In this document: piece after piece, positions 1-12,419 of the stretch
Layout of the letters: the number at the start of each line of letters is the position of its first letter
Position numbering within the stretch: the first letter of the stretch is position 1
Assembly (NCBI RefSeq): GCF_029784155.1
Contig: NC_073692.1
Location: 23,584,444 to 23,648,443 of the forward strand
DNA: 64,000 nt
DNA from: Uranotaenia lowii
Lineage: Eukaryota > Arthropoda > Insecta > Diptera > Culicidae
Direction of reading: 5' to 3'
Translations under genes and position numbers: made by a program
The notes under the pieces: generated by a model
What the model was told of the DNA's origin: nothing
Databases searched by the model: none
What the model saw: only the letters and a program-made list of their open reading frames with translations

Positions 1-800
1 TTTGTCATTTTTGTCATTTTTGTCATTTTTGTCATTTTTGTCATTTTTGTCATTTTTGTCATTTTTGTCATTTTTGTCATTTTTGTCATTTTTGTCATTT
101 TTGTCATTTTTGTCATTTTTGTCATTTTTGTCATTTTTGTCATTTTTGTCATTTTTGTAATTTTTGTAATTTTTGTCATTTTTGTCATTTTTTTTCATTT
201 TTGTCATTTTTGACATTTTTTACATTTTTTACATTTTCGACATTCTTGTCATTTTTGACATTCTTGACATTTTTGACATTTTTGACATTTTTGACATTTT
301 TGACATTTTTGACATTTTTGACATTTTTGACATTTTTGACATTTTTGACATTTTTGTCATTTTTGTCATTTTTGTCATTTTTGTCATTTTTGTCATTTTT
401 GTCATTTTTGTCATTTTTGTCATTTTTGTCATTTTTGTCATTTTTGTCATTTTTGTCATTTTTGTCATTTTTGTCATTTTTGTCATTTTTTGTCATTTTT
501 GTCATTTTTGTCATTTTTGTCATTTTTGTCATTTTTGTCATTTTTGTCATTTTTGTCATTTTTGTCATTTTTGTCATTTTTGTCATTTTTGTCATTTTTG
601 TCATTTTTGTCATTTTTGTCATTTTTGTCATTTTTGTCATTTTTGTCATTTTTGTCATTTTTGTCATTTTTGTCATTTTTGTCATTTTTGTCATTTTTGT
701 CATTTTTGTCATTTTTGTCATTTTTGTCATTTTTGTCATTTTTGTCATTTTTGTAATTTTTGTCATTTTTGTCATTTTTGTCATGTTTGTCATTTTTGTC
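1..800. repeat. 9-bp satellite array 1, T-rich half
   Basis: About 88 head-to-tail copies of TTTTTGTCA. Roughly 206-350 is a sub-block using a different unit, TTTTTGACA, with a few point changes, and the array then returns to TTTTTGTCA until about 800. It touches the left edge, so its true length is unknown. It probably lies in the intron before the bowl exon at 2744. The long open frames here (repeats of SFL, VIF, MTK) exist only because 9 is a multiple of 3. Confidence 0.95.
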
Positions 801-2060
801 AAAATGTCAAAAATGTCAAAAATTCCAAAAATGTCAAAAATTTCAAAAATGTCAAAAATTTCAAAAATGTCAAAAATGTCAAAAATGTCAAAAATGTCAA
901 AATTGTCAAAAATGTCAAAAATGTCATAAATGTCAAAAATGTCAAAAATGTCAAAAATGTCAAAAATGTCAAAAATGTCAAAAATGTCAAAAATGTCAAA
1001 AATGTCAAAAATGTCAAAAATGTCAAAAATGTCAAAAATGTCAAAAATGTCAAAAATGTCAAAAATGTCAAAAATGTCAAAAATGTCAAAAATGTCAAAA
1101 ATATCAAAAATGTCAAAAATGTCAAAAATGTCATAAATGTCAAAAATGTCAAAAATGTCAAAAATGTCAAAAATGTCAAAAATGTCACAAATTCAAAAAT
1201 TCAAAAATTCAAAAATGTCAAAAATGTCAAAAATGTCAAAAATGTCAAAAATGTCAAAAATGTCAAAAGTGTCAAAAATGTCAAAAATGTCAAAAATGTC
1301 AAAAATGTCAAAAATGTCAAAAATGTCAAAAATGTCAAAAATGTCAAAAATGTCAAAAATGTTAAAAATGTCAAAAATGTCAAAAATGACAAAAATGTCA
1401 AAAATGTCAAAAATGTCAAAAATGTCAAAAATGTCAAAAATGTCAAAAATGTCAAAAATGTCAAAAATGTCAAAAATGTTAAAATGTCAAAAATTTGAAA
1501 AATGTCAAAAATGTCAAACATGTCAAAAATGTTAAAAATGTCAAAAATGTCAAAAATGTCAAAAATGTTAAAATGTCAAAAATTTGAAAAATGTCAAAAT
1601 CGTTAGAAACATCAAAAATGTCAAAAATATCAAAATTGTCGAAAATGTCCAACATTTCAAAAATGTCACAAATGTCAAAAATGTCAAAAATGTCAAAAAT
1701 GTCTTAAATGACAAAAATGTCAATATTGTCAATATTGTCAAAAATGTCAAAAATATCAAAATTGTCGAAATTGTCAAAAATGTCAAAAATGTCAAAAATG
1801 TCAAAAATGTCAAAAATGTCAAAAATGTCAAAAATGTCAAAAATGTCAAAAATGTCAAAAATGTCAAAAATGTCAAAAATGTCAAAAATGTCAATAATGT
1901 CAAAAATGTCAAAAATGTCAAAAATGTCAAAAATGTCAAAAATGTCAAAAATATCAAAAGTATCAAAAATGTCAAAAATGTTAAAATTGTTAGAATCGTT
2001 AAAATGTCAAAATTGTTAAAAACGTCAAAAATGTCAAAAATGACAAAAATGTTAAAAATT
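801..2060. repeat. 9-bp satellite array 1, A-rich inverted half
   Basis: At about 800 the array switches strand composition and becomes TGTCAAAAA repeats, the exact reverse complement of the TTTTTGACA sub-block at 206-350. Towards 1500-2060 the units become degenerate (gttaaaa, atcaaaa, ccaaca). The two halves could pair as a long hairpin, perfectly for the minor sub-block and with about one mismatch per unit for the main TTTTTGTCA block. Confidence 0.93.
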
Positions 2061-2743
2061 TCCAGAATCCTTTTAATTAAATTATTCATTATTGTTATTA
2101 TCGTCATTTTTGTCATTTTATCCAATGTTCAGGCTGGAATTTTAGCAATGATTTCACTTTTTCAAATTTCTTATTCAATAAAAGTGGGGCCAATTTTGTT
2201 AATTGCATAGTTCCACTTATTTTCAACAATTGAAAGGAGCAACCTTTTCCCTTCTTTTCGAGTGGACCATAAGAGAATTCGGATATGTCTGTCATTTTGG
2301 ACGAGGCTAAAACAAAAAACCAAACCCATTTCACCGGTGCTAAGGAGATAGATAGTGAAGAAGGCATGTTCGAAAAATTGTCTACCGTACAAGGCAAATT
2401 CGATGGTAGGAAAGGAGGAAGGTGATAGTTTGCACCATTCATTGCATTCGTTCGATAATTGGAACAAAATATTTTGCATGTAGAAATGTCCGTTGAGACT
2501 GCTTGAAAACATTGGAGAAAAGAGGGAATGGGGGACAGAAGTTGGAATGATTTCATTACATGAGACAGTTGCCCGCTTCCGAGGTCTGTCTCCTCCTGCC
2601 TGGTGCAAATATGGGGAAGTCAAAATGGAACATTGTACAATATATTAAACTGGAGAAGGGAGGACAAACAGACAACAACGAACTGCTCTCGGTAATTCGA
2701 TATGTCTTAAAACGAGTTTTTTCTTTCTTTTTTCCAATTTCAG
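2061..2743 (+). other. intron remainder before bowl exon
   Basis: Single-copy-looking sequence between the satellite and the bowl exon. It ends in a strong acceptor, a T-rich tract followed by ttccaatttcag at 2732-2743. The open frames on both strands here resemble no protein I know and are treated as chance. Confidence 0.6.
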
Positions 2744-4211
2744 ATACATCCATTCCAAGGAAAAGCCGTTCAAGTGCACAGAATGTGGCAAAGGTTTTTG
2801 TCAGTCGCGTACCCTGGCCGTGCACAAGATCCTGCACATGGAAGAGTCGCCCCACAAGTGCCCGGTTTGCAATCGTAGCTTCAATCAGCGCTCGAACCTG
2901 AAGACACATCTGCTGACCCACACGGATCACAAACCGTACGAGTGCAACTCATGCGGGAAAGTGTTCCGTCGGAATTGTGACCTGAGGCGTCATGCGTTGA
3001 CCCATACGGTTGGCGATGTTCCGCCCGATTCGCTGGACGTCGGGGACGATGATCCGGCCCTGAGTGGCGACGAAGATGAATCGGTGCTGGAGGTTGACTC
3101 GCCTGTTCATTCGCCGGCAGGACGGGATCGATCTCGCTCGCCGCCGCTGGACATGCCCGTTTCCGCCGAGTTGGATGACGACTATCCGGACGAGGAAGAT
3201 GACGAAAACGATGAAGACGAAACGATAAGCGTGGCGGGTCATCATGATCCAGATCCAACACCAGTAGTCCAGTGCCATCACGAGAGACCGACCGGATCAA
3301 AGAGTCCGTACACGATGCGTCCTCAGTACGATCATCCGGGTAAATTCTTTGGGCATCCGAGCACAGGAGATGAACCGAGTGGCGGTCCAGGGCCTCAACA
3401 ACATCCGCACGATATGTTCATCCCGATGCTACACGTCCGAAGAGATCTGCATCACAAGATCGGTCTGCTGGGACGGGCTTCGTCAACCATAACGAGTGGT
3501 CTCACCGATCACGGCAATCCGTACTTTGGTCCAATTCCGTTGCGAAAACGAGCCATGGGTCCCGATGGGGAACCTCATCCAATCCTCGGAAGACCCCTGC
3601 TATCGGCGCATCTTCCTCCGGGAATGATCAATCATAGAGCCTCGCTCATAAAGCCGCCACCTGAAGAGCAGATCAAACCTTCATCCCATCATCATCCCCC
3701 GAGCTCACCCCACGATTCCCCAAACACTCCCATGATATCACCCAATGTTCCTTCTTCTCCGTCCCTTCTATCACCTCACCTCACTTCTCCCCTCCAACTT
3801 CCTCCGCCATCGAGCAGCCAACTGACAAATCCACAACAATCACATCTCCCCATGAATCTCGTCAGTCTTTCGAATCTCCAATCGGCCGCCCAAAACCAGC
3901 CTCCTCCTCAATCAATCTCAGCCTCAAACTCGGCTTCCCAACCGAACTCATCCCAGCAGCAGCAGCAACAACAACAACAGAACCAATCCTCATCCTCCTC
4001 AACCTCCACAGGAGGTGGTCCTCCACCCCAGCAATCCTCATCCTCGGCAAGTTCCTCCTCCCAATCCTCGAGCGCCTCAACGTCGGCAACATCGTCAAAT
4101 CAGCCGTCGTCCTCCACGTCAGTAACATCCACAGCAACGAATCAGACTCCAGCGGCCGCTGCTGCTCCTCGCAAAACGGGCTTCAGCATAGAGGACATCA
4201 TGCGCCGTTAG
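2744..4211 (+). CDS. bowl: Bowl, Odd-skipped-family C2H2 zinc-finger repressor, last coding exon
   Basis: This is the 3' exon of a nuclear transcription factor of the Odd-skipped family (Odd, Sob, Drm, Bowl), which in flies patterns the embryo, gut and leg joints downstream of Notch and Lines. The exon follows an acceptor at 2742-2743 and opens with one base of a split codon, then 488 codons to TAG at 4209-4211. Residues 1-8 (YIHSKEKP) close a finger begun in the previous exon. Three full C2H2 fingers follow at residues 11-31, 39-59 and 67-87, with [10 protein letters not shown] linking the first two. Acidic stretches follow at about 97-165, including LEVDSP, which I associate with Bowl rather than Odd or Sob. 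The rest is Ser/Pro/Gln-rich with a CAG/CAA tract at 3954-3981. The last residues, [10 protein letters not shown], form an eh1-like Groucho-binding motif. The upstream exons with the first fingers are outside the window. Sob is the main alternative. Confidence 0.88.
4182..4202 (+). other. bowl: eh1-like Groucho-recruitment motif (FSIEDIM) in Bowl
   Basis: These seven codons, three codons before the stop, match the eh1 pattern F-x-I-x-x-I-[LM]. In Odd-family proteins this motif binds the WD40 domain of Groucho. Its intact state argues that this copy is functional. Confidence 0.8.
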
Positions 4212-4835
4212 CCAGCGTCAATCCGAATGGAGGGCCACCTGCTGCTTCCGCGCGCGCTTTTCGCCTTGGCAGCTGAGCCGTTTTCGGGGATTGGAGCAAT
4301 CAATCAATCCATCGCATCGCCCCGCTAGACCCAGATGGACGGTTTGTTTAGGATTGCCCCATGCATGCCTAATTAATGCTAATGAAATGTACAAAACTCT
4401 ATGAGCAACTACTACAACAAAATACAACGATAAGAAGTGGAAGGAAAAAAGTTGTAATAAAATGGTAACAAACTTTTAGGTTTAGGAGAACTTATGATTA
4501 GGCAGACGATCGAATGATGAGTAGGTTCTGCTATCGAATGAATGGTTTAAAAAAACGGGAAAACACCCAGGGAGGGTGGCTTATTTAGAAGATGAAAAAA
4601 CACAAAATCAAATGTGGTTCATGAAACAAAAGGAAACCACAAACCAGCAACGGTCAAAAGACGATAAAAGGAAATGATAGCTAACCGATTGGTTTTGAAT
4701 GATCCCTTCAATCGATTTTTTAGTGGACATGCACCTTCACGATGACCGACTCAACTCGGATTACTGTCAGAGGGCTTCCGTTCCGTTTTCGTTGAAGACC
4801 TAATCAGCCGGATCCGTAGGACACAAGTTGGGGAT
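4212..4835 (+). other. bowl: bowl 3' UTR (proximal part)
   Basis: Non-repetitive sequence directly after the stop codon. A canonical AATAAA lies at 4456-4461, about 245 bases after the stop, so cleavage near 4475-4490 is plausible. The end of the UTR cannot be fixed, and longer forms are possible. Confidence 0.5.
4456..4461 (+). terminator. candidate poly(A) signal AATAAA for bowl
   Basis: First canonical hexamer after the bowl stop codon, in a non-repetitive A-rich context. Confidence 0.45.
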
Positions 4836-4878
4836 TTGATTTTTTCCGATTTCCTTTTTCGAGCAAATTATACAAACC

Positions 4879-5068
4879 TTTTTTTTGTTTCGATTATAGT
4901 CGTTTTACCTTCTTTATGGCATTCGCGACTTTATCAACGTTTCAGTTGGCGGATCTTTATTGAAAGACTATCCGGCACAACTGTGTTCGATGTTTACTCT
5001 TGGGCTCGAACTCGCGGACATCGGCTCAGGAGACAACAGACTTGCCAACTGAGCTATATCACAAGCCC
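4879..5068 (-). mobile_element. tRNA-derived SINE, family A, near full length
   Basis: On the - strand the element starts GGGCTTGTGATATAGCTCAG and contains an A-box-like TAGCTCAGTTGG and a B-box-like GAGTTCGAGCC, spaced as in a tRNA. A roughly 120-bp tail follows, ending in an A-rich stretch at 4879-4887. A second copy of the tail lies at 15571-15709 and another head at 46230-46294, which shows it is a dispersed family. Mosquito Feilai-type SINEs share this design; membership is not claimed. Confidence 0.8.
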
Positions 5069-5539
5069 ATTTTTCAAACCGATTTATGGGACGCATAAGA
5101 AATATTTAAATTTTTTATAAATGATCTATCGTTGGTTTGGTGAAGGTCCATGAACGCCGTGTTAGGTCCTCTACTCAAAAGATGTTATTTTTAAATGCCT
5201 TTGGTAAAATTGCCTCCAATTTGGTAAAAATCACAAATATAATCGAAGAGTCGAAATTCCGACCCAGAAACTAATGTAAACATTCAAGAATTGGTCCCTC
5301 ATCGAGACACATCGAGTCACACAATTTAACATAAAATTTATCATTTTTTAAGAAAATTCCTATCAACAATCTCAAACACTTACAGTTGTCTTGACATTCT
5401 TGAAACAATTGAAAATGATATATAACGAGGAAAAATTAATTAAACCAATTTGTTCCAGACATAATCGGGCGCAAGTTTGCTACTTTTTTTAAATTTTCAT
5501 ATAAACCTAAATGTTTTGTCACATTTTTGTCATATTTGT
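5069..5539. other. AT-rich intergenic, no gene seen
   Basis: No coding exon, RNA gene or clear repeat recognised. Confidence 0.5.
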
Positions 5540-6170
5540 AGGGTCTAACGGGTAAAAAAAACACTATTTTCACGATTTTTTTTTAGAGCTATCGTTCAAA
5601 CAAATGTATTAAAATTTTTTGCATTATACAAAGCATTGTTATAAGAACATTAAGTATTTTTTTTTTCGTAGAAAAATGTTGAAAAATGAGCCGGTGACGG
5701 AGCACTTTCGAGGATGCCTTTTAGAAAACAGGATTTGCGGTGGACAGTGTATCTCAGCACAGAAAAACTTTAAAAAAATTTTTATGAAATTTTTTTGGTT
5801 GTTTGAAGTAAAAACTACGATTTTTCACGAAAAAATCCGCCATTTTTTATCTGTAAAATCTCCCCAAAGTAAAAACAAAAAAAAACGTTGGGGTCTGGTA
5901 TTTTATATGTAGAAAATAAGTTCCAAATTTGAAAAGAATCGGTGAAGTAGTTTTCAAATGACGATGTCCACTGACTTTAGAAATGTGCTTTCGAGAAAAA
6001 CGCGTTTGAAGTTTCTGCTCTAAAAATGATGCAGTATTAGATAAAAGGAGATAATGGCCTATAATTTCTACAGTTTTGCCTCGATTGACTTGAAAATTTG
6101 ACACAACATTCTTGAAATGTTTTACAATAAGCAACTTAAAAAAAACGATTTTTTGAAAGTGTTAGACCCT
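5540..6170. mobile_element. candidate MITE with AGGGTCTAAC ends
   Basis: AGGGTCTAAC at 5540-5549 is mirrored by GTTAGACCCT at 6161-6170, giving a perfect 10-bp inverted terminus around a 631-bp AT-rich body. No target duplication was convincing, so this is a weak call. Confidence 0.35.
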
Positions 6171-6183
6171 CCCCCCTTAAGCT

Positions 6184-6635
6184 AAGATTGTCAGATTGCC
6201 CGGTTTTATCCGGGTTTGCCCGGATATTTAATACAAATTTTGAGAACAGTCCGGCCCGGCCCGGTTGCCCGGATTTTGTCCGGATTTATTCACTTTATTT
6301 GACAAATCAAACAAAAAAAAAACAACGAACGCTTCCAAAACCAATTTTTTTGAGCAAATTTTATAAAAATAATTATGAAAGGTTTTTCGGAAGCCTAAAA
6401 AACGATTCAAAATCATCGATGAGTTTTGATGAAAAAAAGGGGTTTTTTTCAAGTTTTCTTTCTTGGTTTTTGTTGAGTAATTTTTGGGTTTTGAGAAAGT
6501 TTGCCCGAATATTGCCTGGATTTATGCTGGTCACTTTTGGAATCAAATGCCCGAATTTTGCCATGTTTTCATATGAAATTGCCCGGTTTGTCCGGCCTGG
6601 ATACGTGTTGGAAAAATTGGGCAACCTTATATTAA
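6184..6635. mobile_element. candidate dispersed repeat with multiple GCCCGG motifs
   Basis: The segment begins near gattgtcagattgcccgg and ends near gggcaacctta, which are loosely inverted versions of each other. Inside, GCCCGG and its near variants recur many times. A related fragment (atccgggcaaacccggataa to ttggcaacctc) sits at 11126-11163 in the opposite orientation, supporting a dispersed family. Confidence 0.45.
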
Positions 6636-7669
6636 GCATCATTTCAATTTCGATGAAATGTTTGCCATTTTGTTGAGTAACTATTTCTCGCATGAGCTTT
6701 CATTACGTCGTATGAAACATCTTAATAATTCACAGAAAACTACTGCAAAAGTTATCAAAACAACTTATAAATTTGTTTTTCGCATAGGAAATATGTTGCC
6801 CAGGCTACAACAATTCTAAATGAAAAGAAGCTACGACTAGTTTATGTTATTTTTCATATTTTTTCGTTTGTTTACATTTTGTTTCAAACGACGCAATCGA
6901 AGCTCATACGAGATTTATTGTTTTTAGTCTCTTTTTGGTTTTGGATTTAAATAAAAAATCTTTAATTTCGCCATAAATATTTTCGTTTTTCTCTATACAG
7001 AAACAACGAAATACGTAGATTTAAATTGGTCAAAATATAATTATATGAATAGCAGTATTTTTTTGTTATGACTCATTTGAATTTTTCAACGTTTTCTTTC
7101 AAAAACAAATATACTCAAATGATGGTCAATGTTGCTGCATACATTCAGGGGCAAAAATTATGAACATATCTAAATATTTTTTGGCCTCAAAAACCAATGA
7201 AATTTTACCCTCATGCAGTTCCCTAGGCCCTTCCAATGTTCCTATGTTCTTTTTTCAATTCAAACTTAACCATTTGATAGGGTTTTAGGCATTTGTTCTA
7301 TAAAGGCTTCGTCGTACAAAATGTCCGTTTTTTTTAATATCCAAAAATTATCATCGATTGACCATAAAAATAACTCTTAAACTATACCTGTACAATGGAA
7401 AAAAAGTTAAACTTTCATCTAAAATAACCCAATTGCTTCTTAATGCTATCGTTTTATCAGGAGAGATGTTTGTTTGTGAGTCTGCGAAAAAACAGATATT
7501 TCAAAAGTTTAAAACTACATTTTAAGTAATATAAACTCAATTTATAGGCTTTCAGTCGTAGAAAACCATTTTCAGATGTTTTAATTTCAGATTAAGTTAA
7601 TGATGGTTATCTGCAAATCTTTCATGTTGATCAAAGTTCCCCCAGTTTACGGTACCTATTTTAAAATCT
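6636..7669. other. AT-rich intergenic, no gene seen
   Basis: Low-complexity AT-rich DNA. No coding exon, RNA gene or terminal repeat recognised. Confidence 0.5.
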
Positions 7670-7934
7670 TTTTTCGGAATTTCTTTTGTTGATTTTATTC
7701 GGTGATGTTTTTAAAAAATTTGCTAGTTTTAAGTTTCAGTCCACTTTTATTCCATCATCTTAAGAAAAACGCTAGGGCCGTTTCTCTGCTCTAACTGAGA
7801 CTGAGACGGCCATTGCAGGCGCTAAATTGCTCTTTTTCTGAGGATGGTCGAATAAAAGTAAACTGAAACGTAAAACTAACAATTTTTTTTAAAACATCAC
7901 CGAACAAAATCAAAACCAAAAAACCCGAAAAATT
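7670..7934. mobile_element. imperfect inverted-repeat MITE, ~265 bp
   Basis: Two arms of about 110 bases mirror each other with scattered mismatches. The left arm carries ttttattcggtgatgttttt and the right arm the complement of a near-identical stretch. The centre holds a GC-richer block with a palindromic GGCCGT/ACGGCC pair. No protein is encoded, so this is most likely a foldback-type MITE. Confidence 0.65.
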
Positions 7935-9900
7935 ACATCCAGCGACGATCTCAATGGTCGTGAACTACTTTAAACTCACCCAAATAAAGCTCGAAATGTA
8001 AGTTTGTGAACTCTAGAACTTTGTGCTAAATCTATTAGAATACTTGATATTAAGATCAAGTAATCTTTTTCAAATTCAGTTTTAGAATTATGTCTTATAT
8101 TTCGAATTCAAACATGATTTGCGATACAAACTAATGAAGTATGAACCAAAATTTTGTTCCACATGTAGAATTGAAAATAGCATACTTTTCTGAATAAAAA
8201 AAAATAAATAAAACTTTTGAAATGATTTCTCTGTTTCTGAACCAAAAATCAAACTATTACGGGATCAATTTTTCCGGGTGTCGGGAGTCCGAGTTCAAAA
8301 CCTTAGCTGAGATGAAAAAAATTCCTAGTAAAAATCAACAACTGAACTGGGGATCCCTAAATGAGATTTCTAATTCAAATTTCGTATCCGGAATTTACAT
8401 TTTTTTTTTGCTAAGCTTGATTCAGGCCATCTGATTCAAAAATCAGATTCAAGGATGAAATTAAAAAATATCTAAAAAAAACTACAATTTTTAAGTAACT
8501 TTTTAATTACACCCCCTAACAAAAAATAGTTCAAAAGTTTAATAGGAAAATTTTATTGAGGAAGCAGACCCCAAAATTCAAGTTAAATCAGGAATTGATT
8601 CTAAGCTTAATTCCAGATGAAAATCCTAAATATTAAACAATTTTGAGAGTTTATTTTCAGTTCAGGCTTGATTATGAATCTAATATATGCGCTTTGTTTT
8701 TTTTAACAGTGAAAATTACTGCATTTAATACGATTTTTTTTAATGATATTAGAAAAATAAGAGTCGATTCGAGCCAAATTCGAACTTCTTACACGATATC
8801 CTTTTTTTTCCAAAATATGACCATCAAATGAAAAATGGCAATTTTAATTTTTGCCTGCAAATTCTCATTTTTTTCGTAAAATTGTATTCGTTCAGGTTAT
8901 TGAATAAATTACAAATAAAAATTAATGATTTGTTTCAAGATTCTAAGATTGGGATAAAAATGAATTCAAACCACAAATGTTTAATTTCTTACTTTTAGTA
9001 ATTTAATATTTTATCAATTAAAATGAAAAATCTTTTTTATCATCGTATTCTATTTTGAGAATCTATAACAAACAACTTTTTATAAAATTTCTTTATTACT
9101 GTTCAAGGAATATTTAAAGGAGGTAGTTCCAGGCCCTGCTGTAGTATTGGTAGAGACTGTATCGTCACAATCACGAGAAATCAGTTTATTTACTAGCAAA
9201 TTTGCCATTTCCGTTGATAATTCGAAGAAATTTTCCATTTTTAAAACTTGCTATTCTAGAAAGATTCTAGCTCTTCAAGATGGGTACAAAATAAGTTGGA
9301 TTTTCGATTATTTTTTATTTAAAATAGACCATTCAAGCTAGAAAGAATGGTGAACTCAAATTTGCAAAACTTTAAAATAAGTTCAAAGTCTTCTATGAAA
9401 ATGTTCAAGTCAGTGCAGTTAAAGATTCTTATTATAATAAAGTAATCCATACACAAACTTTTATACAAAACAACAACTATTGCCATTTAAGTAAATCGAG
9501 TTAAAAATCATAAATTGATGTTCATTGTTCTGCATAAAAATTGAAAATGATAAACCGGCTGAATAAATCATGACAATCATTTGAACACTCAATAACTACC
9601 AGCTAGACCTTTTTAATGCTGAATTTTTCTTCATTTGTCTTTCATTTTTGTTTAAGCTTCAAGGAGACATTGCATTGCAAAAAATATAATGCCATCTTAC
9701 AAGGTCCAAAAAATTTCAAAACATCGTGAAATAGAGGCCTGACATGAAGCCAATCAAGACAATCAAAATGAAATTGGAATTCATTTTTGTTCTTAAACGT
9801 GTTTTTCTTTGAAATTTCTGCCACTCGCATATTAATTTTCGATACATTCGCTGTTGTGACGTCACTGAAAAAAACCCAATATGGCTCTCGGCACTACGGC
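7935..9900. other. AT-rich intergenic, no gene seen
   Basis: About 2 kb of AT-rich DNA with runs of A and T. Short open frames have no recognisable domain. Nothing supports a gene or RNA. Confidence 0.5.
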
Positions 9901-10968
9901 TAAATCAAAGCAATCGAAAGATTCTCTTTAGTTCAAACAAAAATCTTTCAAGGGGCAATCAAGGGAATACTCAACCAAGTAGGCTCACAAAACATATTAT
10001 AGAGTCAAAGGCTTTTTTTTTTATTGTAAGACAAAGTTCATTATTCAAAAAAAATGTCAAAGACAAGCAGTCCACAAATTATACTTTTTTGTTGATTGCA
10101 AAATATGATTAAGAAAATCTTTACTTCTCCTAGAATTTTCTAAATAAATTTAGATAATTTTCAAATTCTTTATTCTGAATATGCATCTGTAGGTAGAATT
10201 CATAATTCTGAAATTAAATTTAAATTTCATTATAAATTCTAATTCAGAGTTCAGATTTAAAATCTAAATTGTAAATTTGAATTCGGAATTTGAAACTGTA
10301 TTTTGAATCTTTCTGATGAAAAATGGAAAGCTATTTGAAAATCAACCATAGCTATGTCTGAATTTGATATATCCTTAAACTATTTTCTAAGCTTCATCGA
10401 GCTTCAAATCACCCAAAATTTTGTTTTTAGTTATGAATTCTAACTGCAAAACATGTGATTAGACATTTTCATAAAATTAGGGTGGCAGCCAAAAAGGTCA
10501 TAACGGATTTCGAAAATCGACTATTAAATTTTGTAATTTGGATCAAAATACAGACCTGTGCAAAATTTCAGCTCAAAAGGACTTGATTGAGGGGTGTCTC
10601 AAAACGCCAAAAGTTTCGGTTTTCAGACCATCAAAAATACCCAAAGGGTGAACCAAAGCCAATCAGAACAAAATTTATTTTTGATGCCAATTACTCAGAA
10701 ATGTTGAAAACGTCGGAATTATCTGGTATAATTTCGAAAAAAAATTTTTTTTCAAAAATCTACATTGAAACTCTAAAAATAGCGAAAGGGGGAACCAAAG
10801 GAAATCGTAAAAATCTTAATTTTAATTTTGATGCCGAATGACTTAAAAATGCTTAAAACCTCTGCTATGTGTTGTGAGCCTACTTGGTTGAATAATTCTA
10901 CTGAATCAAAGCAATCATCCACGGTGATTCATTCAAACGGAAACGGAAAAATAGATTGCTTTGATTAA
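9901..10968. mobile_element. candidate TIR element with nested second inverted repeat
   Basis: The outer ends TAAATCAAAGCAATC (9901-9915) and GATTGCTTTGATTAA (10954-10968) are inverted with one mismatch. A second, perfect 19-bp inverted pair, CAACCAAGTAGGCTCACAA at 9972-9990 and its complement at 10872-10890, lies inside. The body also has two related direct repeats near 10620-10700 and 10785-10860, both containing gaaccaaag and gatgcc. No transposase is visible. Confidence 0.55.
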
Positions 10969-11169
10969 GCTTAAAAAGTCAAAATCTGGAGTTATCCCTT
11001 AAAAAGAATTTTGGACATAAATCGACTTTCTAGAATTTTTTCAAAAAACTGTCTATGTCCCAGAAAGTCTAATTTTGGCCAAGAATATTTTTTCGAGATA
11101 ACGCCACATCTCGACGATTAAAAATCCGGGCAAACCCGGATAAATCCAAGCAATTTGGCAACCTCAACT

Positions 11170-11890
11170 ATGAATGAATAATAGAAAAAAACAGGTTCTG
11201 ATATTTCTTTTTTCCTAAAATTTTAAAAATTGCAATCTGGAATACTTAATTCTAATCTAAACTTCGAATATGGATTCCGAACCCAATTTTGATAACGAAT
11301 TTCGAATCTGAACTCCAAATCTCATCTTCAAATTTGAACTGTAAGCTGAATCTGATATTTTAACCTGAGTTTATAATCTCGGTTCTGAATTTGAGTCGTG
11401 AAATTTGTTTTTTGAAATTTTATTCTTCATCTTGATTGATTCTTTAATTTCGATTCATTATCTGAATTCTTAACATGAATTCAAAATCAACGTTCTTATT
11501 CGGAATCTAAATTAAAGTTCTTGATATGGGTTTCTTAATCTGAAATCTGGATTCTAAACATGAATCTCGAATCAGGGTTCAGAGTGTGTGTGTGTTCTAC
11601 ATAAATCTAAGTTCTGTATTTTAGTTGCCAGTACGAGTTTTGAAGCTGCCTTGCAAATCTGAGTTCTTTATATGATTTTTGAATCTGGGCTTTAAAATAA
11701 GGATCTCAGTTTGTTCTCAGTATGCTTCTAAAGTTTGCATCGGAGTTCTGAAATCTGAGGACTCATATACACTTTATTCTTAATATGAAATCTAAATCAG
11801 TGCTGTAAATCTGAATATGGATTGTTAATTTCAAATTTGAACTCAAAACCTGATTTGAGAACTTGATATTTGAATCTCTGACTAATTTTG
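11170..11890. repeat. decayed short tandem repeat (GAATCTGAATT-like)
   Basis: The stretch is made almost wholly of loosely repeated words such as gaatctgaa, attctgaat and atctgaact in no strict period. A smaller patch of the same composition lies at 10150-10330. It looks like an old tandem array eroded by mutation. Confidence 0.5.
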
Positions 11891-12400
11891 TGAAAGTTTA
11901 TCAAGTTTTCCAAGGTTATTATCCATTGAAAATTACTTTAATATGTTGTATTCCTCAAATATGAGATCAGTAATTTCTTGCATTTTACAAGCAAATAGAT
12001 GTTAGCTACCATTTCCTCATCTCTTCTTTTGAAACGGCTTAAAACTGATGTTTTAACTTGTTTTGTAAGAATAAGGTCATAACGAATAACACAAGAAAAA
12101 AAATCATTGGAAAAATGATTCGAAACCAACACAAAGTGTTGGTTTTGTCAAAAAAAAGATTTTTCTATCTCCCCAACAAACAAAAATCGATGATTGAACA
12201 TAGCATAGGTGCATTTATGTTGAAATAAAAAATAAACTCGAGCGTGTGCTTGGGATTGAAAATCCACCTTGAAGGAAAACATCGAAATGCCATTTGGTCA
12301 CACACTAATCTGAAATAGGACACCTCCAAGGATTAAAATTTTCCTTGTTCATAACATGAATAAAAAAAAAACTAAACGGTACTTTAACCAGGCTTCCATT
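11891..12400. other. AT-rich intergenic, no gene seen
   Basis: No coding exon or repeat boundary recognised. Confidence 0.45.
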
Positions 12401-12419
12401 TACGATACAATAAATATGA

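Noticed and set aside
173..1535. Open frames of 60-440 codons in satellite array 1
   Set aside because: They are translations of a 9-bp repeat (VIF, SFL, KNV, KMS triplets). Any stop-free 9-mer is open in that frame; there is no coding signal.
1..2060. CRISPR-like array
   Set aside because: Units are 9 bp with no spacers, and the DNA is eukaryotic.
2881..3300. 139-codon - strand frame opposite bowl
   Set aside because: Antisense shadow of the zinc-finger exon.
4879..5068. Genuine tRNA gene
   Set aside because: A and B boxes are present but the stems do not pair fully, a ~120-bp tail is attached and a copy recurs elsewhere, so it is a SINE.
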